Assembly: GCF_900111035.1 (NCBI RefSeq) | Contig: NZ_FOFU01000004.1 | Span: 62,001 to 126,000, forward strand | Direction: 5' to 3' | DNA: 64,000 nucleotides | From: Treponema bryantii | GTDB taxonomy: Bacteria > Spirochaetota > Spirochaetia > Treponematales > Treponemataceae | Shown here: positions 8,794 to 18,248 of the stretch, piece by piece | How the letters are laid out: each line of letters opens with the position of its first letter | How positions within the stretch are numbered: the first letter of the stretch is position 1 | Made by a program: the position numbers and the translations under genes | The notes under the pieces: model-generated | Told to the model about the DNA's origin: nothing | What the model saw: only the letters and a program-made list of their open reading frames with translations | The model's database searches: none

Positions 8794-9786
8794 TTATTTC
8801 ACTTCATTCACAAGTTCTTTTCCAGCTGTAAAATCGCGGATATTATTCAGAGTTGTTTCAGCAAGATTCTTAAGGGCATTTGTTGTAAGGAATGCCTGAT
8901 GTCCGGTAATTATTACGTTCGGGAATGTCAAAAGACGGGCAAGAACATCATCTGTCATGATATCTGTAGACCAGTCGCTGAAGAAGTATTTACTCTCCTC
9001 CTCGTAAACATCCATACCAATTCCACCGATATGTCCGTGTTTTAAAGCATGGACCAGAGCCTTAGAATCAATGAGAGCACCACGACCGGTATTTATGATT
9101 ACAGCATCATGCTTCATCATCTTCATTGTATCATGATTAACAATATGCTTTGTCTCTTCTGTAAGCGGACAGTGCAAACTTAAGACATCACTCTGCCGGA
9201 AAATCTCATCCTTGCTGACATAAGTTGCACCACTTTCCTGGGCCCACTTTTCATTCGGGAAAGGATCATAAGCAATGATTTTCATTCCAAAGCCTTTGAG
9301 AATATTTGCCATTATCTGTCCGATTTTTCCGGTTCCGATTATTCCGCCGGTAAGTCCATGAAGGTCACGGCCCGTCAAACCTTCAATATTAAAGTTTGCA
9401 GTTTTTGTGCGAAGATATGCCTGTGGAATATGACGTGTAAGAGACATCAAAAGAGCAGCTCCATGTTCAGCAACTGCATACGGTGAATAAGCTGGAACAC
9501 GCACAACCTTTATTCCTGCTTCCGCTGCAGCCTTGAGGTCAACGTTGTTATAACCGGCACAGCGAAGTGCAATCAGTTTTACACCGCAGTCCTTAAGTGA
9601 TTTTATAACTTCAGCATTTACAACATCATTTACAAAAACACAGACAACATCATACCCCTTTGTGGTAAGAGCTGTATTTTCGTTGAGTTTATAATCACGA
9701 AAATCAATATCATATTTATATTCTTCATTCATTTTTGTGAATGAAACCTTGTCATAAGAACGTGTATCAAAAAAAGCAATTTTCAT
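8794..9786 (-). CDS. ldhA: D-lactate dehydrogenase (2-hydroxyacid dehydrogenase family)
   Basis: 330 aa, the usual length of fermentative NAD-dependent D-LDH. The Rossmann motif GIIGTGKIGQ lies near residue 148. The catalytic residues are visible: Arg in NTGRGALID, Glu in MDVYEEE and His in GHQAFLT. The long loop SKYFFSDWSTDIMTDDVLARL is typical of LdhA. It reduces pyruvate to D-lactate and regenerates NAD+ in a fermentative organism. AGGAGA precedes the start. The ZIP gene lies 15 bp upstream on the same strand, so the two may share a transcript. Confidence 0.9.
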   Translation of the reverse strand: MKIAFFDTRSYDKVSFTKMNEEYKYDIDFRDYKLNENTALTTKGYDVVCVFVNDVVNAEVIKSLKDCGVKLIALRCAGYNNVDLKAAAEAGIKVVRVPAYSPYAVAEHGAALLMSLTRHIPQAYLRTKTANFNIEGLTGRDLHGLTGGIIGTGKIGQIMANILKGFGMKIIAYDPFPNEKWAQESGATYVSKDEIFRQSDVLSLHCPLTEETKHIVNHDTMKMMKHDAVIINTGRGALIDSKALVHALKHGHIGGIGMDVYEEESKYFFSDWSTDIMTDDVLARLLTFPNVIITGHQAFLTTNALKNLAETTLNNIRDFTAGKELVNEVK

Positions 9787-9801
9787 AAATTCTCCTGAAG
9801 A

Positions 9802-10581
9802 TTATCCTAACGCTACATCTAGAATCATCATCAAAACAAAGCCAATCATAAACATGATAGTGCCGAGGTTTGAATGTTCGCCTTCTGACATTTCAGGAAC
9901 AAGTTCTTCAACAACAACGAAGATCATTGCACCGGCAGCAAAGCTTAGGAAATATGGAAGAATTGATATTACATGACTTGCAAGCAGTATTGTAAGCAAA
10001 CCGGCAACAGGTTCAACTATTCCGGAAAGAATTCCATACCAGCAGGACTTTGCTTTAGAAAGCCCTTTTGAGTGAAGCGGCATTGAAATAATTGCACCTT
10101 CCGGGAAATTCTGAATTGCGATTCCGAGTGCCAGTGTAAGAGCACCGGCTTCTGTAATCTGAGCAGAGCCGGAATCCCAGCCTGCATACAAAATACCAAC
10201 AGCCATTCCCTCAGGAATATTATGAAGAGTGACAGCAAGAACCATCATCGTTGTTTTCTGAAGACTAGTTTTAGGACCTTCCTGGCTTTCATCAAGGTGC
10301 ATATGTGGAACAACCTTATCCAGAATTAAAAGGAAAATCATTCCGACACAAAAACCAACAGCCGCAGGAATAAAGGCAAGCTTTCCACGGTCACTAACCA
10401 TTTCCATAGAAGGAATCAAAAGACTCCATACTGATGCGGCAACCATGACACCTGCAGCAAAGCCAGAAAGCATATTCTGTAGCTTTACATTCAACTCCCG
10501 TTTCATAAAGAAAACAAGAGCGGCTCCAAGAGAAGTTCCTAAGAATGGAATTAAAAGACCTCGTGCAATCAAAAAATTCAT
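9802..10581 (-). CDS. ZIP-family divalent metal transporter (ZupT-like)
   Basis: 259 aa with about eight membrane helices. The metal-binding helices carry the ZIP signatures LHNIPEGMAVGI and IQNFPEGAIIS. Members import Zn2+, Fe2+ or Mn2+ into the cytoplasm. It is preceded by AAAGGAAA and lies 17 bp from the HAD gene on the same strand. No GTTAG-N6-CTAAC box is present, so it is not part of the regulon seen elsewhere in the window. The metal cannot be assigned from sequence. Confidence 0.85.
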   Translation of the reverse strand: MNFLIARGLLIPFLGTSLGAALVFFMKRELNVKLQNMLSGFAAGVMVAASVWSLLIPSMEMVSDRGKLAFIPAAVGFCVGMIFLLILDKVVPHMHLDESQEGPKTSLQKTTMMVLAVTLHNIPEGMAVGILYAGWDSGSAQITEAGALTLALGIAIQNFPEGAIISMPLHSKGLSKAKSCWYGILSGIVEPVAGLLTILLASHVISILPYFLSFAAGAMIFVVVEELVPEMSEGEHSNLGTIMFMIGFVLMMILDVALG

Positions 10582-10598
10582 ATTGATTTCCTTTCAAA

Positions 10599-11213
10599 TT
10601 ATTCTTTTATCTGCGAACAGATAAGCTCATACGCTTCATCATAATTTTTTGCAACTAAGCCCGGATTTTTCTTTTCAAGCCCCCTGGCTGAATTAAAACC
10701 AAAAGGAACAGAAACAATTGGAACGCCAGCCCGTTTACATGCTTCAATATCACGAATTTCATCGCCCACGTAAACAAAATCTGTTTTAAGCTGTTTTTTT
10801 GCCTGTTTTAGAGCTTTAATTTTTCCGAATATCGCAACATCAGTTTTCATGTAACTGAAGTAATCATCCAGATTATTTTTCTTAAGAAAACCAGATACGC
10901 AGGCTGCAGAGTTAGTAGTGATTATTCCAAGTTTATGGCCTTCTGACTTTAATTTTGTAAGAAGCTGTGCGGCACCATCAATTATTGAGACTTTATCGAA
11001 ACTTTCATTCAAAAGCTTTTTAAAGTAAAGAACCAGCCGGGGAAGCTTGAAGAAACTGATATGAGCTTCCTTCATAATTTCCAGAGCAGAAAGTTCCATA
11101 CCTCTTTCGCGTTCAACACGTTTATAACCAAGTCTTTCTGCATGGGAATTTACAAGTTCAAATCCAAGGCCAATACTATCAGCCAGAGTGCCATCAAAAT
11201 CAAAAATAATCAT
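10599..11213 (-). CDS. HAD-superfamily phosphatase (phosphoglycolate phosphatase-like)
   Basis: 204 aa. HAD motif I is FDFDGTLADS near the N-terminus, motif II ITTNS, the motif III Lys lies in GKIKALKQAKK and motif IV is YVGDEIRDIEACKRAG. An alpha-helical cap of subclass C1 sits between motifs I and II. This is the Gph/PGMB-like branch; the substrate is uncertain. GGAGTAGG precedes the start. It heads a possible HAD-ZIP-ldhA run. Confidence 0.85.
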   Translation of the reverse strand: MIIFDFDGTLADSIGLGFELVNSHAERLGYKRVERERGMELSALEIMKEAHISFFKLPRLVLYFKKLLNESFDKVSIIDGAAQLLTKLKSEGHKLGIITTNSAACVSGFLKKNNLDDYFSYMKTDVAIFGKIKALKQAKKQLKTDFVYVGDEIRDIEACKRAGVPIVSVPFGFNSARGLEKKNPGLVAKNYDEAYELICSQIKE

Positions 11214-11305
11214 ATTTGTATCCTACTCCACTTTTTAGTGGTATGCAACAATTTTTCCTATCATATTTTTGCGACGGATGGAGAGCTGGAATTCTTTTTT
11301 TTGAT

Positions 11306-11336
11306 AAAAAAAATGGGCCGCTGTCGCAGCCCATTT
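11306..11336 (-). terminator. Rho-independent terminator of argS
   Basis: Arms AAATGGGC (11311-11318) and GCCCATTT (11329-11336), read on the minus strand, form a hairpin followed by eight U. It lies 24 bp after the argS stop. Confidence 0.85.
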
Positions 11337-11359
11337 TATAACGGTTCTTCGATTATAAC

Positions 11360-13183
11360 CTACATCTTCTCGAGGTAAGGAACAAGAACAAGCTTCATTG
11401 CGTTCTTGATTACCTGGAGAGTACAACTTGCAAGGTAGAGACGAGCTCCGGCAAGCTGCTTGTTTTCTGCAGTTACAATCGGGCAGTTCTGATAAAACTT
11501 ACTGAACAGTTTTGCAACCTCGTAAACATAAGCAGCAACTTCACTTGGATCAAGATTTTCAGCAGCCTTTGCAATTACATTTGGATAATCACCAAGCTGT
11601 TTAATCAAAGCCCATTCATCTTCACTTGAAAGAAGTGCAACTGCAGCTTCTGAACCATCTTCTGCAACACCAGCCTCAGCAGCCTTAGCAAGAATTGAAT
11701 TGATACGTGCACCCATGTACTGAAGGTATGGACCTGTATTTCCGTTGAAGCTCAAAGACTCTGCAGGGTTGAAAAGCATATCTTTGATTGGAGTTGCCTG
11801 TAGCATGTAATAATGAAGAGCACCAAGTGCAACCTTTTCTGCAACTTCGTCTGCATCGCCTACTTCACCGTCGCGGCCACGCTCTTTGATTGCAGCAAGG
11901 GCGTCTGCGTGAAGCGAGTCTACAAGGTCATCTGCATCAACAACAGTACCTTCACGGCTCTTCATACGTCCGCTTGGAAGATTTACAAGACCATAGCTGA
12001 GGTGATAGAGTTTATCTGCCCAGTCAAAGCCAAGCTTTTTAAGGATGTGGAACAGAATCTTAAAGTGATAATTCTGCTCGCTTGCAACAACGTAAACAAG
12101 CTGATTGAAAGCCCAGTCGTCGTGGCGGCTGATTGCAGTTCCAATATCCTGAGTAATATAAACAGAAGTTCCGTCTTTGCGGAGCAAAACCTTCTCGTGA
12201 TTGTCTTCGTCCTTACCCTTACCTACAACGTCTGTAACGTCGATGCGAACAGATCCGTCTTCAGCCTTAAAGAAAACGCCCTTTTCAAGGCCTTTCATAA
12301 TTTCATCTTTTCCCTTAAGGTAAGTTTCACTTTCAAAGTAGTATTTATCAAAGCTGATTCCAGTGCGCTCATAAGTTTCTTTTACACCGTCGAAAGTCCA
12401 GCCGTTCATTTTTTCCCAGAGAGCATGAACTTCAGGATCTCCTGCTTCCCACTTAATCAGCATATCTTCTGCCATCTGATTTGCTTCCGGATGTGCAGTC
12501 TCAGGCTTGTCTTTTTCGCCCTTAAGATATTTATCGAACTCAACATAGCACTGACCAACAAAGTGGTCACCCTTCATTCCGAGTGATTCCGGTGTATCAC
12601 CGTTTGCCTCGTGGAAGAGTTTATATGCGAGCATAGATTTACAGATATGAACACCGCGGTTATTGATAAGGTCTACCTTGTAAACTTCTGCACCGGCAGC
12701 CTTAAGAATGCGGCTAACAGATTCACCGAGTGCGTCGTTGCGGACATGACCAAGGTGAAGCGGTTTATTTGTATTTGGAGAAGAGAACTCAATCATAACA
12801 CGGCGGCCTTCGAGAGGCTTTTTTCCGTCGCTGTTAATTGAACCGTAAGTGTCGCCCTGAGCTTTAACTGCAGCAAGAATTGGAGCTGCTGCGCCAGCCT
12901 TGTTAAGTTTTACGTTTACATAAGGACCAACAGCAAGGAACTCTCCAAGAGATTTGTCTGTGATTTTTGCAACAACGCCGGAAGCGATCTGAGGTGGAGC
13001 CATACGAAGTGCCTTTGCAAAAACAAACATAGGTGCACCAAGGTCTCCCATTTCCGGATTCGGAGCGTTCTGAACTACAATTTTATCCGCGCTGACAGCT
13101 TCAGCCGCTGGATCTTTTTCTTTGATAAACTCATTCAAGGCCGCAGCAATAATTGCACGGCAAGTATCTTTAACATCTGCCAT
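11360..13183 (-). CDS. argS: Arginyl-tRNA synthetase
   Basis: 607 aa from ATG 13183. The frame is open to 13294, but the extra 37 residues do not fit the family, and MADVKDTCRAI begins the Arg-specific N-terminal domain. The HIGH motif is present as NKPLHLGHVRN and the KMSKS region as GRMKSREGTVVDADDL. The C-terminal anticodon-binding (DALR) domain closes the protein. It charges tRNA-Arg. A TATAAT box ends 9 nt before the ATG and there is no Shine-Dalgarno sequence, so the mRNA would have a leader of two or three nucleotides at most. A terminator follows. Confidence 0.93.
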   Translation of the reverse strand: MADVKDTCRAIIAAALNEFIKEKDPAAEAVSADKIVVQNAPNPEMGDLGAPMFVFAKALRMAPPQIASGVVAKITDKSLGEFLAVGPYVNVKLNKAGAAAPILAAVKAQGDTYGSINSDGKKPLEGRRVMIEFSSPNTNKPLHLGHVRNDALGESVSRILKAAGAEVYKVDLINNRGVHICKSMLAYKLFHEANGDTPESLGMKGDHFVGQCYVEFDKYLKGEKDKPETAHPEANQMAEDMLIKWEAGDPEVHALWEKMNGWTFDGVKETYERTGISFDKYYFESETYLKGKDEIMKGLEKGVFFKAEDGSVRIDVTDVVGKGKDEDNHEKVLLRKDGTSVYITQDIGTAISRHDDWAFNQLVYVVASEQNYHFKILFHILKKLGFDWADKLYHLSYGLVNLPSGRMKSREGTVVDADDLVDSLHADALAAIKERGRDGEVGDADEVAEKVALGALHYYMLQATPIKDMLFNPAESLSFNGNTGPYLQYMGARINSILAKAAEAGVAEDGSEAAVALLSSEDEWALIKQLGDYPNVIAKAAENLDPSEVAAYVYEVAKLFSKFYQNCPIVTAENKQLAGARLYLASCTLQVIKNAMKLVLVPYLEKM

Positions 13184-13192
13184 AGTAAACGT

Positions 13193-13221
13193 ATTATAAA
13201 GAAATAAAGTGATGTTAGCAA
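13193..13221 (-). promoter_or_regulatory. argS promoter with minimal leader
   Basis: TTGCTA (13216-13221), 17-nt spacer and TATAAT (13193-13198) precede the argS ATG by 9 nt on the minus strand. Confidence 0.5.
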
Positions 13222-13323
13222 CCAATGAATTTTTTATGCTAAAGCTCGCCCGGTGCCGGATTACACAAGGCCTTTCAACAAGCAGATTATCCATCTGCCT
13301 GTCCAGCTGCCGGTAATTGTGAA

Positions 13324-15147
13324 TTACAACTTCCAGCTTACAGCCTGTTTACGAGAGTCAATAAACTTTGCATAGATTCCGCCTTTGGCAACAAGTTCTT
13401 CATGTTTGCCCTGCTCTGCAATACGGCCTTTGTCTATTACAACAATCTGGTCTGCATTGCGAACTGTTTTTAAGCGATGTGCAATCATAATTACAGTTTT
13501 CTCTTTAGTAAGTTCTGAAACTGCATTCATAAGTTCACGTTCATTTTCAGGGTCAACATTTGCAGTTGCTTCATCAAGTATGATGATTGGAGCATCTTTC
13601 ATGATTGCGCGGGCAATAGATATTCGCTGTTTTTCCCCACCGCTTAAACTAGCTCCGCCTTCACCAATTACTGTATCGTAGCCGTCTGGCAGTGCCGAAA
13701 TAAAGTCATGACAACAGGCTTTTTTTGCCGCAGCGATAACTTTTTCCATTGGAGCATCCGGCTCTCCAAAACGGATGTTATTAGCAATTGTATCATGGAA
13801 GAGATAAACATTCTGAAAAACAAAGCTGTAGTTTTTCATAAGGTCGTCCATGTTGTAATCGCGGACATCTTTTTCACCAAGTGTTACGGTTCCCTTGTTT
13901 ACATCCCAGAAACGCGCAAGAAGATGACAGAAGGTTGTTTTTCCACCGCCGCTTGGACCAACGATGGCAGTCGTGGTATTTGCAGGAATTTTGAGGGAAA
14001 TGTTGTCGATAATTTTACGTTTGTCGTAAGCGAAGTCGATGTTGCGGGCTTCAATATTAAGTCTATCTTTTATTTCCGCCTTCGCAGCACAGCTGCTCGG
14101 AGACTCGCTAAAAACAGTCCACTGGACTGTTTTTCCCTGCTCCGCAGGTCGCTCCCTACCCTCGATATTCATTGTCGGCAGAGCCAGAATCTTACTTGCC
14201 TTAGTTACGCCAATATCAATTGTTCTCAAAAGCGCTGAATAGTTACCGCCGGCCTCAAGAGCATTAAACAACATGAATGAACAAACAAGCATTGTACTGC
14301 AGTTTGCCAGGTCCATTGTTCCAGCAAGATAGAAATATAACGAAGCAAGCATCATCGCTACACCACTGAGTTTTGCAACTAACGATTGTAAGTTTGAAAC
14401 CGGAATACAACGCATCTCCATTTTGATGAGAATCTTCAGACGTTTTTCAATAACAGAATTAAGTTCACGGCGTCGTTTTCCTGCAAGGTTATATGCTTTT
14501 ACTTCTGCAATTCCCTGAATGTATTCCAGTACCTTTCCAATCTCGGCCGCATCAGCTTTAATTTTTTCTGCAGAAATATCACGAACAGCTACACGCATAA
14601 AGAGATTTACAAATTCAAAAAGTCCAAAACCTGCAAGTGCAACCAGAGCAATACGCCAGTCAAAGAAGAAAAGCATTACAATAATAAGCGAAGTATCGAG
14701 TAAGCCCTGGAAGACCATCATTACAGCACGGGTTGCAACATCACCTACAGACTCCATTGTATTTGTTGTTACAGAAGTAATTTCTCCAAGACTATTTTCG
14801 TTGAAGTATCCCATAGGAAGATAACGAAGATGTTCTGCAATTTCGATACGTTTTTTTGCGCAGGTACGATAACCGCCTTCGCACTGCCACATTGCAGTTA
14901 CCTTTCTGGTAATAATACCACCTATTATGCTGACACACATAATTGCAAAAGAAAGCCATACAGTATTCATTTCAAAGGCAGTTCCATCAATTGCTGCAGC
15001 TATTACTCCTCGAAGCATCACTGCTACAGCCCCTATTCTTAATGCCATAAAAAGTGAATTGAAGATTCCAACTATAATCGAACCGGTAAATTTTCTTCGG
15101 TTCTCGACATCACAAAATCTAAAAAATTTAATTAACGTTTCAAACAT
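13324..15147 (-). CDS. ABC exporter-fold half-transporter, second subunit of pair 1
   Basis: 607 aa: a six-helix ABC transmembrane domain (about 20-310) and a nucleotide-binding domain (about 365-590). Walker A is GPSGGGKTT, the signature LSGGEKQR and Walker B IIILDEATANVD. It follows its partner by 11 bp and should form a heterodimer. Such pairs (YbtP/YbtQ, IrtA/IrtB, SiaD/SiaE) have exporter folds, but several import siderophores or haem. The inter-domain linker, about residues 329-357, contains an in-frame repeat with a perfect 12-bp-arm palindrome. Boxes upstream of 16934 would control both genes. Confidence 0.88.
   Translation of the reverse strand: MFETLIKFFRFCDVENRRKFTGSIIVGIFNSLFMALRIGAVAVMLRGVIAAAIDGTAFEMNTVWLSFAIMCVSIIGGIITRKVTAMWQCEGGYRTCAKKRIEIAEHLRYLPMGYFNENSLGEITSVTTNTMESVGDVATRAVMMVFQGLLDTSLIIVMLFFFDWRIALVALAGFGLFEFVNLFMRVAVRDISAEKIKADAAEIGKVLEYIQGIAEVKAYNLAGKRRRELNSVIEKRLKILIKMEMRCIPVSNLQSLVAKLSGVAMMLASLYFYLAGTMDLANCSTMLVCSFMLFNALEAGGNYSALLRTIDIGVTKASKILALPTMNIEGRERPAEQGKTVQWTVFSESPSSCAAKAEIKDRLNIEARNIDFAYDKRKIIDNISLKIPANTTTAIVGPSGGGKTTFCHLLARFWDVNKGTVTLGEKDVRDYNMDDLMKNYSFVFQNVYLFHDTIANNIRFGEPDAPMEKVIAAAKKACCHDFISALPDGYDTVIGEGGASLSGGEKQRISIARAIMKDAPIIILDEATANVDPENERELMNAVSELTKEKTVIMIAHRLKTVRNADQIVVIDKGRIAEQGKHEELVAKGGIYAKFIDSRKQAVSWKL
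14073..14161. repeat. In-frame palindromic insert inside an ABC transporter gene
   Basis: The stretch is richer in GC than its surroundings and lies in the TMD-NBD linker. At its centre AAAAACAGTCCA (14110-14121) and TGGACTGTTTTT (14123-14134) are perfect inverted arms around one base. The encoded linker (EQGKTVQWTVFSESPSS) has no counterpart in the other half-transporters in this window. The outer limits are approximate. Confidence 0.65.
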
Positions 15148-15158
15148 TTTTTAGTCTC

Positions 15159-16934
15159 CTACTCATCCTTTGCATCAATATGTGCTTCCCACATATTCTT
15201 ATAAAGACCGCCCTGTGCCAGTAATTCTTCATGAGTTCCAGAACTGTCTATAAGGCCATCTTTAATTACATAAAGCTTGTCTGCATCTTTTACAGTTGAA
15301 AGACGATGAGCAATTACAATCAGAGTTTTTCCGGCAACAAGCTTTGCTACACTCTGCTGAATTATTGCTTCATTTTCTGGATCTGTATAAGCAGTAGCTT
15401 CATCCAGAATTACGATTGGAGCATCCTTCATCATTGCACGGGCAATTGCAATTCGCTGACGCTCACCACCGCTCAAGTGCGCTCCGCTTCCACCGACAAT
15501 TGTGTCAAAACCATTTTCAAGAGACATGATAAAATCATAACAGCCTGATTTCCGTGCTACCTCTTCAACATCAGCATCGGTTGCACCTTCGCGACCCAGA
15601 CGAATATTTTCACGCACACTCATATCAAAAAGAAAATTATCCTGACTTACGTATGCGACACGGCGGTTATATTCTTCGAGAGAAAGGTCTTTGATATTTA
15701 CACCACCGATTTGTACGGATCCGGAATCAACATCCCAAAGCGATGCAATAAGACGGGCAATTGTAGATTTACCAGATCCGCTTGGGCCAACAAAGGCGGT
15801 GTACGAACCTTGTGGAAGAGACATTGAAACACCATGTAGTATTTCTTTTTTCTCTTCTCCTTCAATTCCTTTGTGATAACTAAAATGGACATTTTTCAAA
15901 AGGATAGAATTATCTGCCGGCTTTTTCTTATCTTCTGCTGGACGGTCGAGTTCTTCGAGTTTCATAATTGAACCGACTTCTCCAAAAATTGCACCGGCCT
16001 TTGCTATATCATCATGATAGGTAAAGGCAATAAGGAAAGGCTGGATTGCGCTGACAGCAAGAATAATCATCGTAATAAAAGTTGATGCATCTACATTTCC
16101 TTTAAAGAAAAGATACCCGCCAATCGGAAGAAGCGACAACAGAAGACTCGGTGTAACAACAGTAGCCACCGCATGCGGCCAAATACAATCTCGCATCCAT
16201 TCAACATAACATGCAGAACCTTCCTGAGCAGCCACTACAAAGCGCTCATAAGAAGATTTTGATTTTCCAAAGGCTTTGATTACCTCAATTCCGTTGATGT
16301 ACTCTACAGCAGTATCATTCAATGCCTTTGTTTTATCCAGAGCATACTTAAATCGAGCAGGACCATCTTTCATCATAAAGCACATAGCGATAAAACCGAT
16401 TGGAAGTACAGCCATACACGCAAGAGCAAGACGCCAGTCTATAACAAACAGATAAATAACAAGTATTATTGAAAGAATTATATTTGAAGTATATTCAGGA
16501 ACGATATGAGCGAGAGTTGTTTCCATACTGTCTATTCTTTCGATCATGATATTTTTAAGTGAACCAGAAGGCATATCAAGAACAGTTCCAAGTGGCAGAC
16601 GGGTCAACTTATCGCACATTTTTTTTCTGATATTACCAAGCAGATTAAAAGTTGCGATATGGCTCATGGAAGTTGAAATCATATGAAAGACAACATTTCC
16701 AAGCCAGAACAACGCAACAATTCCAGCTTCACGCAGGAACAATGACCAGTCACGAACACCGGCAAGAAGCTGCTGCACAATTCTTGCAATCATAAAATAC
16801 GGCGCAATACAACACGCCACACTAAGCAGAGCAAAGAACACACTTGTGATGTACTGCCCTTTTTTCTCTCCTGCAAATTCAATTATCCAGCCAACAAGGC
16901 TTTTTTTTGCAGGAGATTTAGTTTTTGATGACAT
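15159..16934 (-). CDS. ABC exporter-fold half-transporter, first subunit of pair 1
   Basis: 591 aa from ATG 16934 (GTGAGG site 9 nt upstream; a GTG at 16949 would overlap that site). The transmembrane domain spans about 20-310 and the NBD about 345-580, with Walker A GPSGSGKST, signature LSGGERQR and Walker B IVILDEATAYTD. The pair with 13324-15147 sits under a promoter whose -35 is covered by one GTTAG-N6-CTAAC box and whose start region is covered by another. I infer a heterodimeric, metal-regulated transporter; import of a chelate is the favoured role by analogy with YbtPQ/IrtAB. Confidence 0.88.
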   Translation of the reverse strand: MSSKTKSPAKKSLVGWIIEFAGEKKGQYITSVFFALLSVACCIAPYFMIARIVQQLLAGVRDWSLFLREAGIVALFWLGNVVFHMISTSMSHIATFNLLGNIRKKMCDKLTRLPLGTVLDMPSGSLKNIMIERIDSMETTLAHIVPEYTSNIILSIILVIYLFVIDWRLALACMAVLPIGFIAMCFMMKDGPARFKYALDKTKALNDTAVEYINGIEVIKAFGKSKSSYERFVVAAQEGSACYVEWMRDCIWPHAVATVVTPSLLLSLLPIGGYLFFKGNVDASTFITMIILAVSAIQPFLIAFTYHDDIAKAGAIFGEVGSIMKLEELDRPAEDKKKPADNSILLKNVHFSYHKGIEGEEKKEILHGVSMSLPQGSYTAFVGPSGSGKSTIARLIASLWDVDSGSVQIGGVNIKDLSLEEYNRRVAYVSQDNFLFDMSVRENIRLGREGATDADVEEVARKSGCYDFIMSLENGFDTIVGGSGAHLSGGERQRIAIARAMMKDAPIVILDEATAYTDPENEAIIQQSVAKLVAGKTLIVIAHRLSTVKDADKLYVIKDGLIDSSGTHEELLAQGGLYKNMWEAHIDAKDE

Positions 16935-16952
16935 AATTTTTAACCTCACTTT

Positions 16953-17011
16953 GTTAGTTTTTTCTAACTTTCTTATAATATCCTTTTACATACCTGTTAG
17001 CAATAACTAAC
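16953..17011 (-). promoter_or_regulatory. Promoter of ABC pair 1 with two GTTAG-N6-CTAAC boxes
   Basis: On the minus strand TTGCTA (16998-17003), 17-nt spacer and TATTAT (16975-16980) form the promoter. A box at 16996-17011 covers the -35 and a box at 16953-16968 lies just after the -10. Centres are 43 bp apart. This is the same geometry as at flavodoxin and feo. Confidence 0.8.
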
Positions 17012-17078
17012 CTATAAGAAAATAATTCAAAATATAAAAAAAAATTGCAGAATGGAGCATTTTTTTCTTTTTAGAGCA

Positions 17079-17107
17079 AAAAAAAAACGGCAGTTATTGT
17101 ACTGCCG
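17079..17107 (-). terminator. Terminator of the outer-membrane protein gene
   Basis: CGGCAGT/ACTGCCG arms (17101-17107 and 17088-17094, loop of 6) followed on the minus strand by a run of nine U. It separates the outer-membrane protein gene from ABC pair 1. Confidence 0.85.
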
Positions 17108-17141
17108 GCTAAAAGGAATGGACTTTTTCAGTATATAAATA

Positions 17142-18143
17142 TTAGAAAGTATACTTCCAGTAAACAGGGAATGAAAGCATTGTTGTATCTTTCATAATAC
17201 ATGCAAACACACTTGCACCAACTGTATTATGTTCGCTGAATGAATAACCAATTCCAGGGCTAACTTCGATTGCCCAGGAATCATCATTATCAAAGTCTGA
17301 TGAGAATCCACCATAAAGATTTGCGCACAATGTATCATTTATCATGTAAGTAAGATTTACTGCTGAATAAAGTTCGTTATCTTCATCAGCTTCACCACCA
17401 ACAGAAAGCACTGCATTTGCATAGATACCAAACGAATTGATATTATACATTACAGCAGCATTTATAAGATTTCCTGTTACACTGTAATCTTCAAGGTTTC
17501 CGTTGTATGTAAAACCTGCATTAAGTGTAAAACCTTCAATTCCTGTATAAGATGCATAAGCTCCAAAAGTGCGGTCAGCAGAAACAACATTACGTACAGC
17601 AAAACCGAAAGCTACAGTCTCTGCAAATGTGTATTCAGCTCCAAAATTAACCATTGGTTTTTCATCATCGTGTCCAAAGTATGAAATGAAATCTAAGCCA
17701 CCTGCAACCACCAGACCTTCAACTGGACGTACGAATAATCCGAAATCGCTACCCATATTGGCGTCATCAAGTTCCTTTTCAAGACAAGGAAGATAAGAAC
17801 CTGCTACAGGATAGCTTCTGTGAAATCCGATTCCCAAAGCATTAACTGGACGAAATTCAATAAATGCATCTGAAATAAAATCATCAGAACCGAATTCAAA
17901 AACACTGCCATTTTTTGACGCAGTGAATTCAATTTCTACACCAAGATCAAGTTTATCAGATGAATATTCAGATTTTGCCTTATTCTTAAAAGCAGACAAA
18001 CTAGTATCTGTTGATGACTCCGAAATAGAAATATCTGTAACTCCCCATGTGAGTTTATTTTCAAATGTCACTTCTTGTGCAAATGAAACAGATGCGATAA
18101 AAGCAGCTACGGCTGTAATTATCATTTTTTTTGATTTAATCAT
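17142..18143 (-). CDS. Predicted outer-membrane beta-barrel protein, box-regulated
   Basis: 333 aa with a signal peptide (about 1-22, ending SVSFAQE). The mature part shows alternating amphipathic strands and ends in WKYTF, a C-terminal Phe typical of outer-membrane barrels. I do not recognise a named family. It is a single-gene unit with its own terminator, lying between two ABC pairs, and two GTTAG-N6-CTAAC boxes sit at its promoter. I infer an outer-membrane channel or receptor for the same metal chelate, but it has no visible TonB box or plug domain. Confidence 0.65.
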   Translation of the reverse strand: MIKSKKMIITAVAAFIASVSFAQEVTFENKLTWGVTDISISESSTDTSLSAFKNKAKSEYSSDKLDLGVEIEFTASKNGSVFEFGSDDFISDAFIEFRPVNALGIGFHRSYPVAGSYLPCLEKELDDANMGSDFGLFVRPVEGLVVAGGLDFISYFGHDDEKPMVNFGAEYTFAETVAFGFAVRNVVSADRTFGAYASYTGIEGFTLNAGFTYNGNLEDYSVTGNLINAAVMYNINSFGIYANAVLSVGGEADEDNELYSAVNLTYMINDTLCANLYGGFSSDFDNDDSWAIEVSPGIGYSFSEHNTVGASVFACIMKDTTMLSFPVYWKYTF

Positions 18144-18157
18144 TTTTGTTTCTCCTT

Positions 18158-18230
18158 GTTAGTTATTATTAACTCTAGTTAGCAATAACTAACAGTGGCG
18201 TATAATAATTTATTTTATACATCTCGTCAA
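18158..18230 (-). promoter_or_regulatory. Promoter and two boxes of the outer-membrane protein gene
   Basis: TTGACG (18225-18230), 17-nt spacer and TATTAT (18202-18207) on the minus strand. Boxes at 18178-18193 (perfect arms) and 18158-18173 (one arm mismatch) follow the -10, and the second ends close to the AGGAG ribosome binding site. Confidence 0.75.
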
Positions 18231-18248
18231 GCATGATTTATGATTATT

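Noticed and set aside
11813-12586. 257-codon plus-strand frame opposite argS
   Set aside because: It lies wholly inside argS, has no family resemblance and no ribosome binding site; it is a shadow of the synthetase codon pattern.
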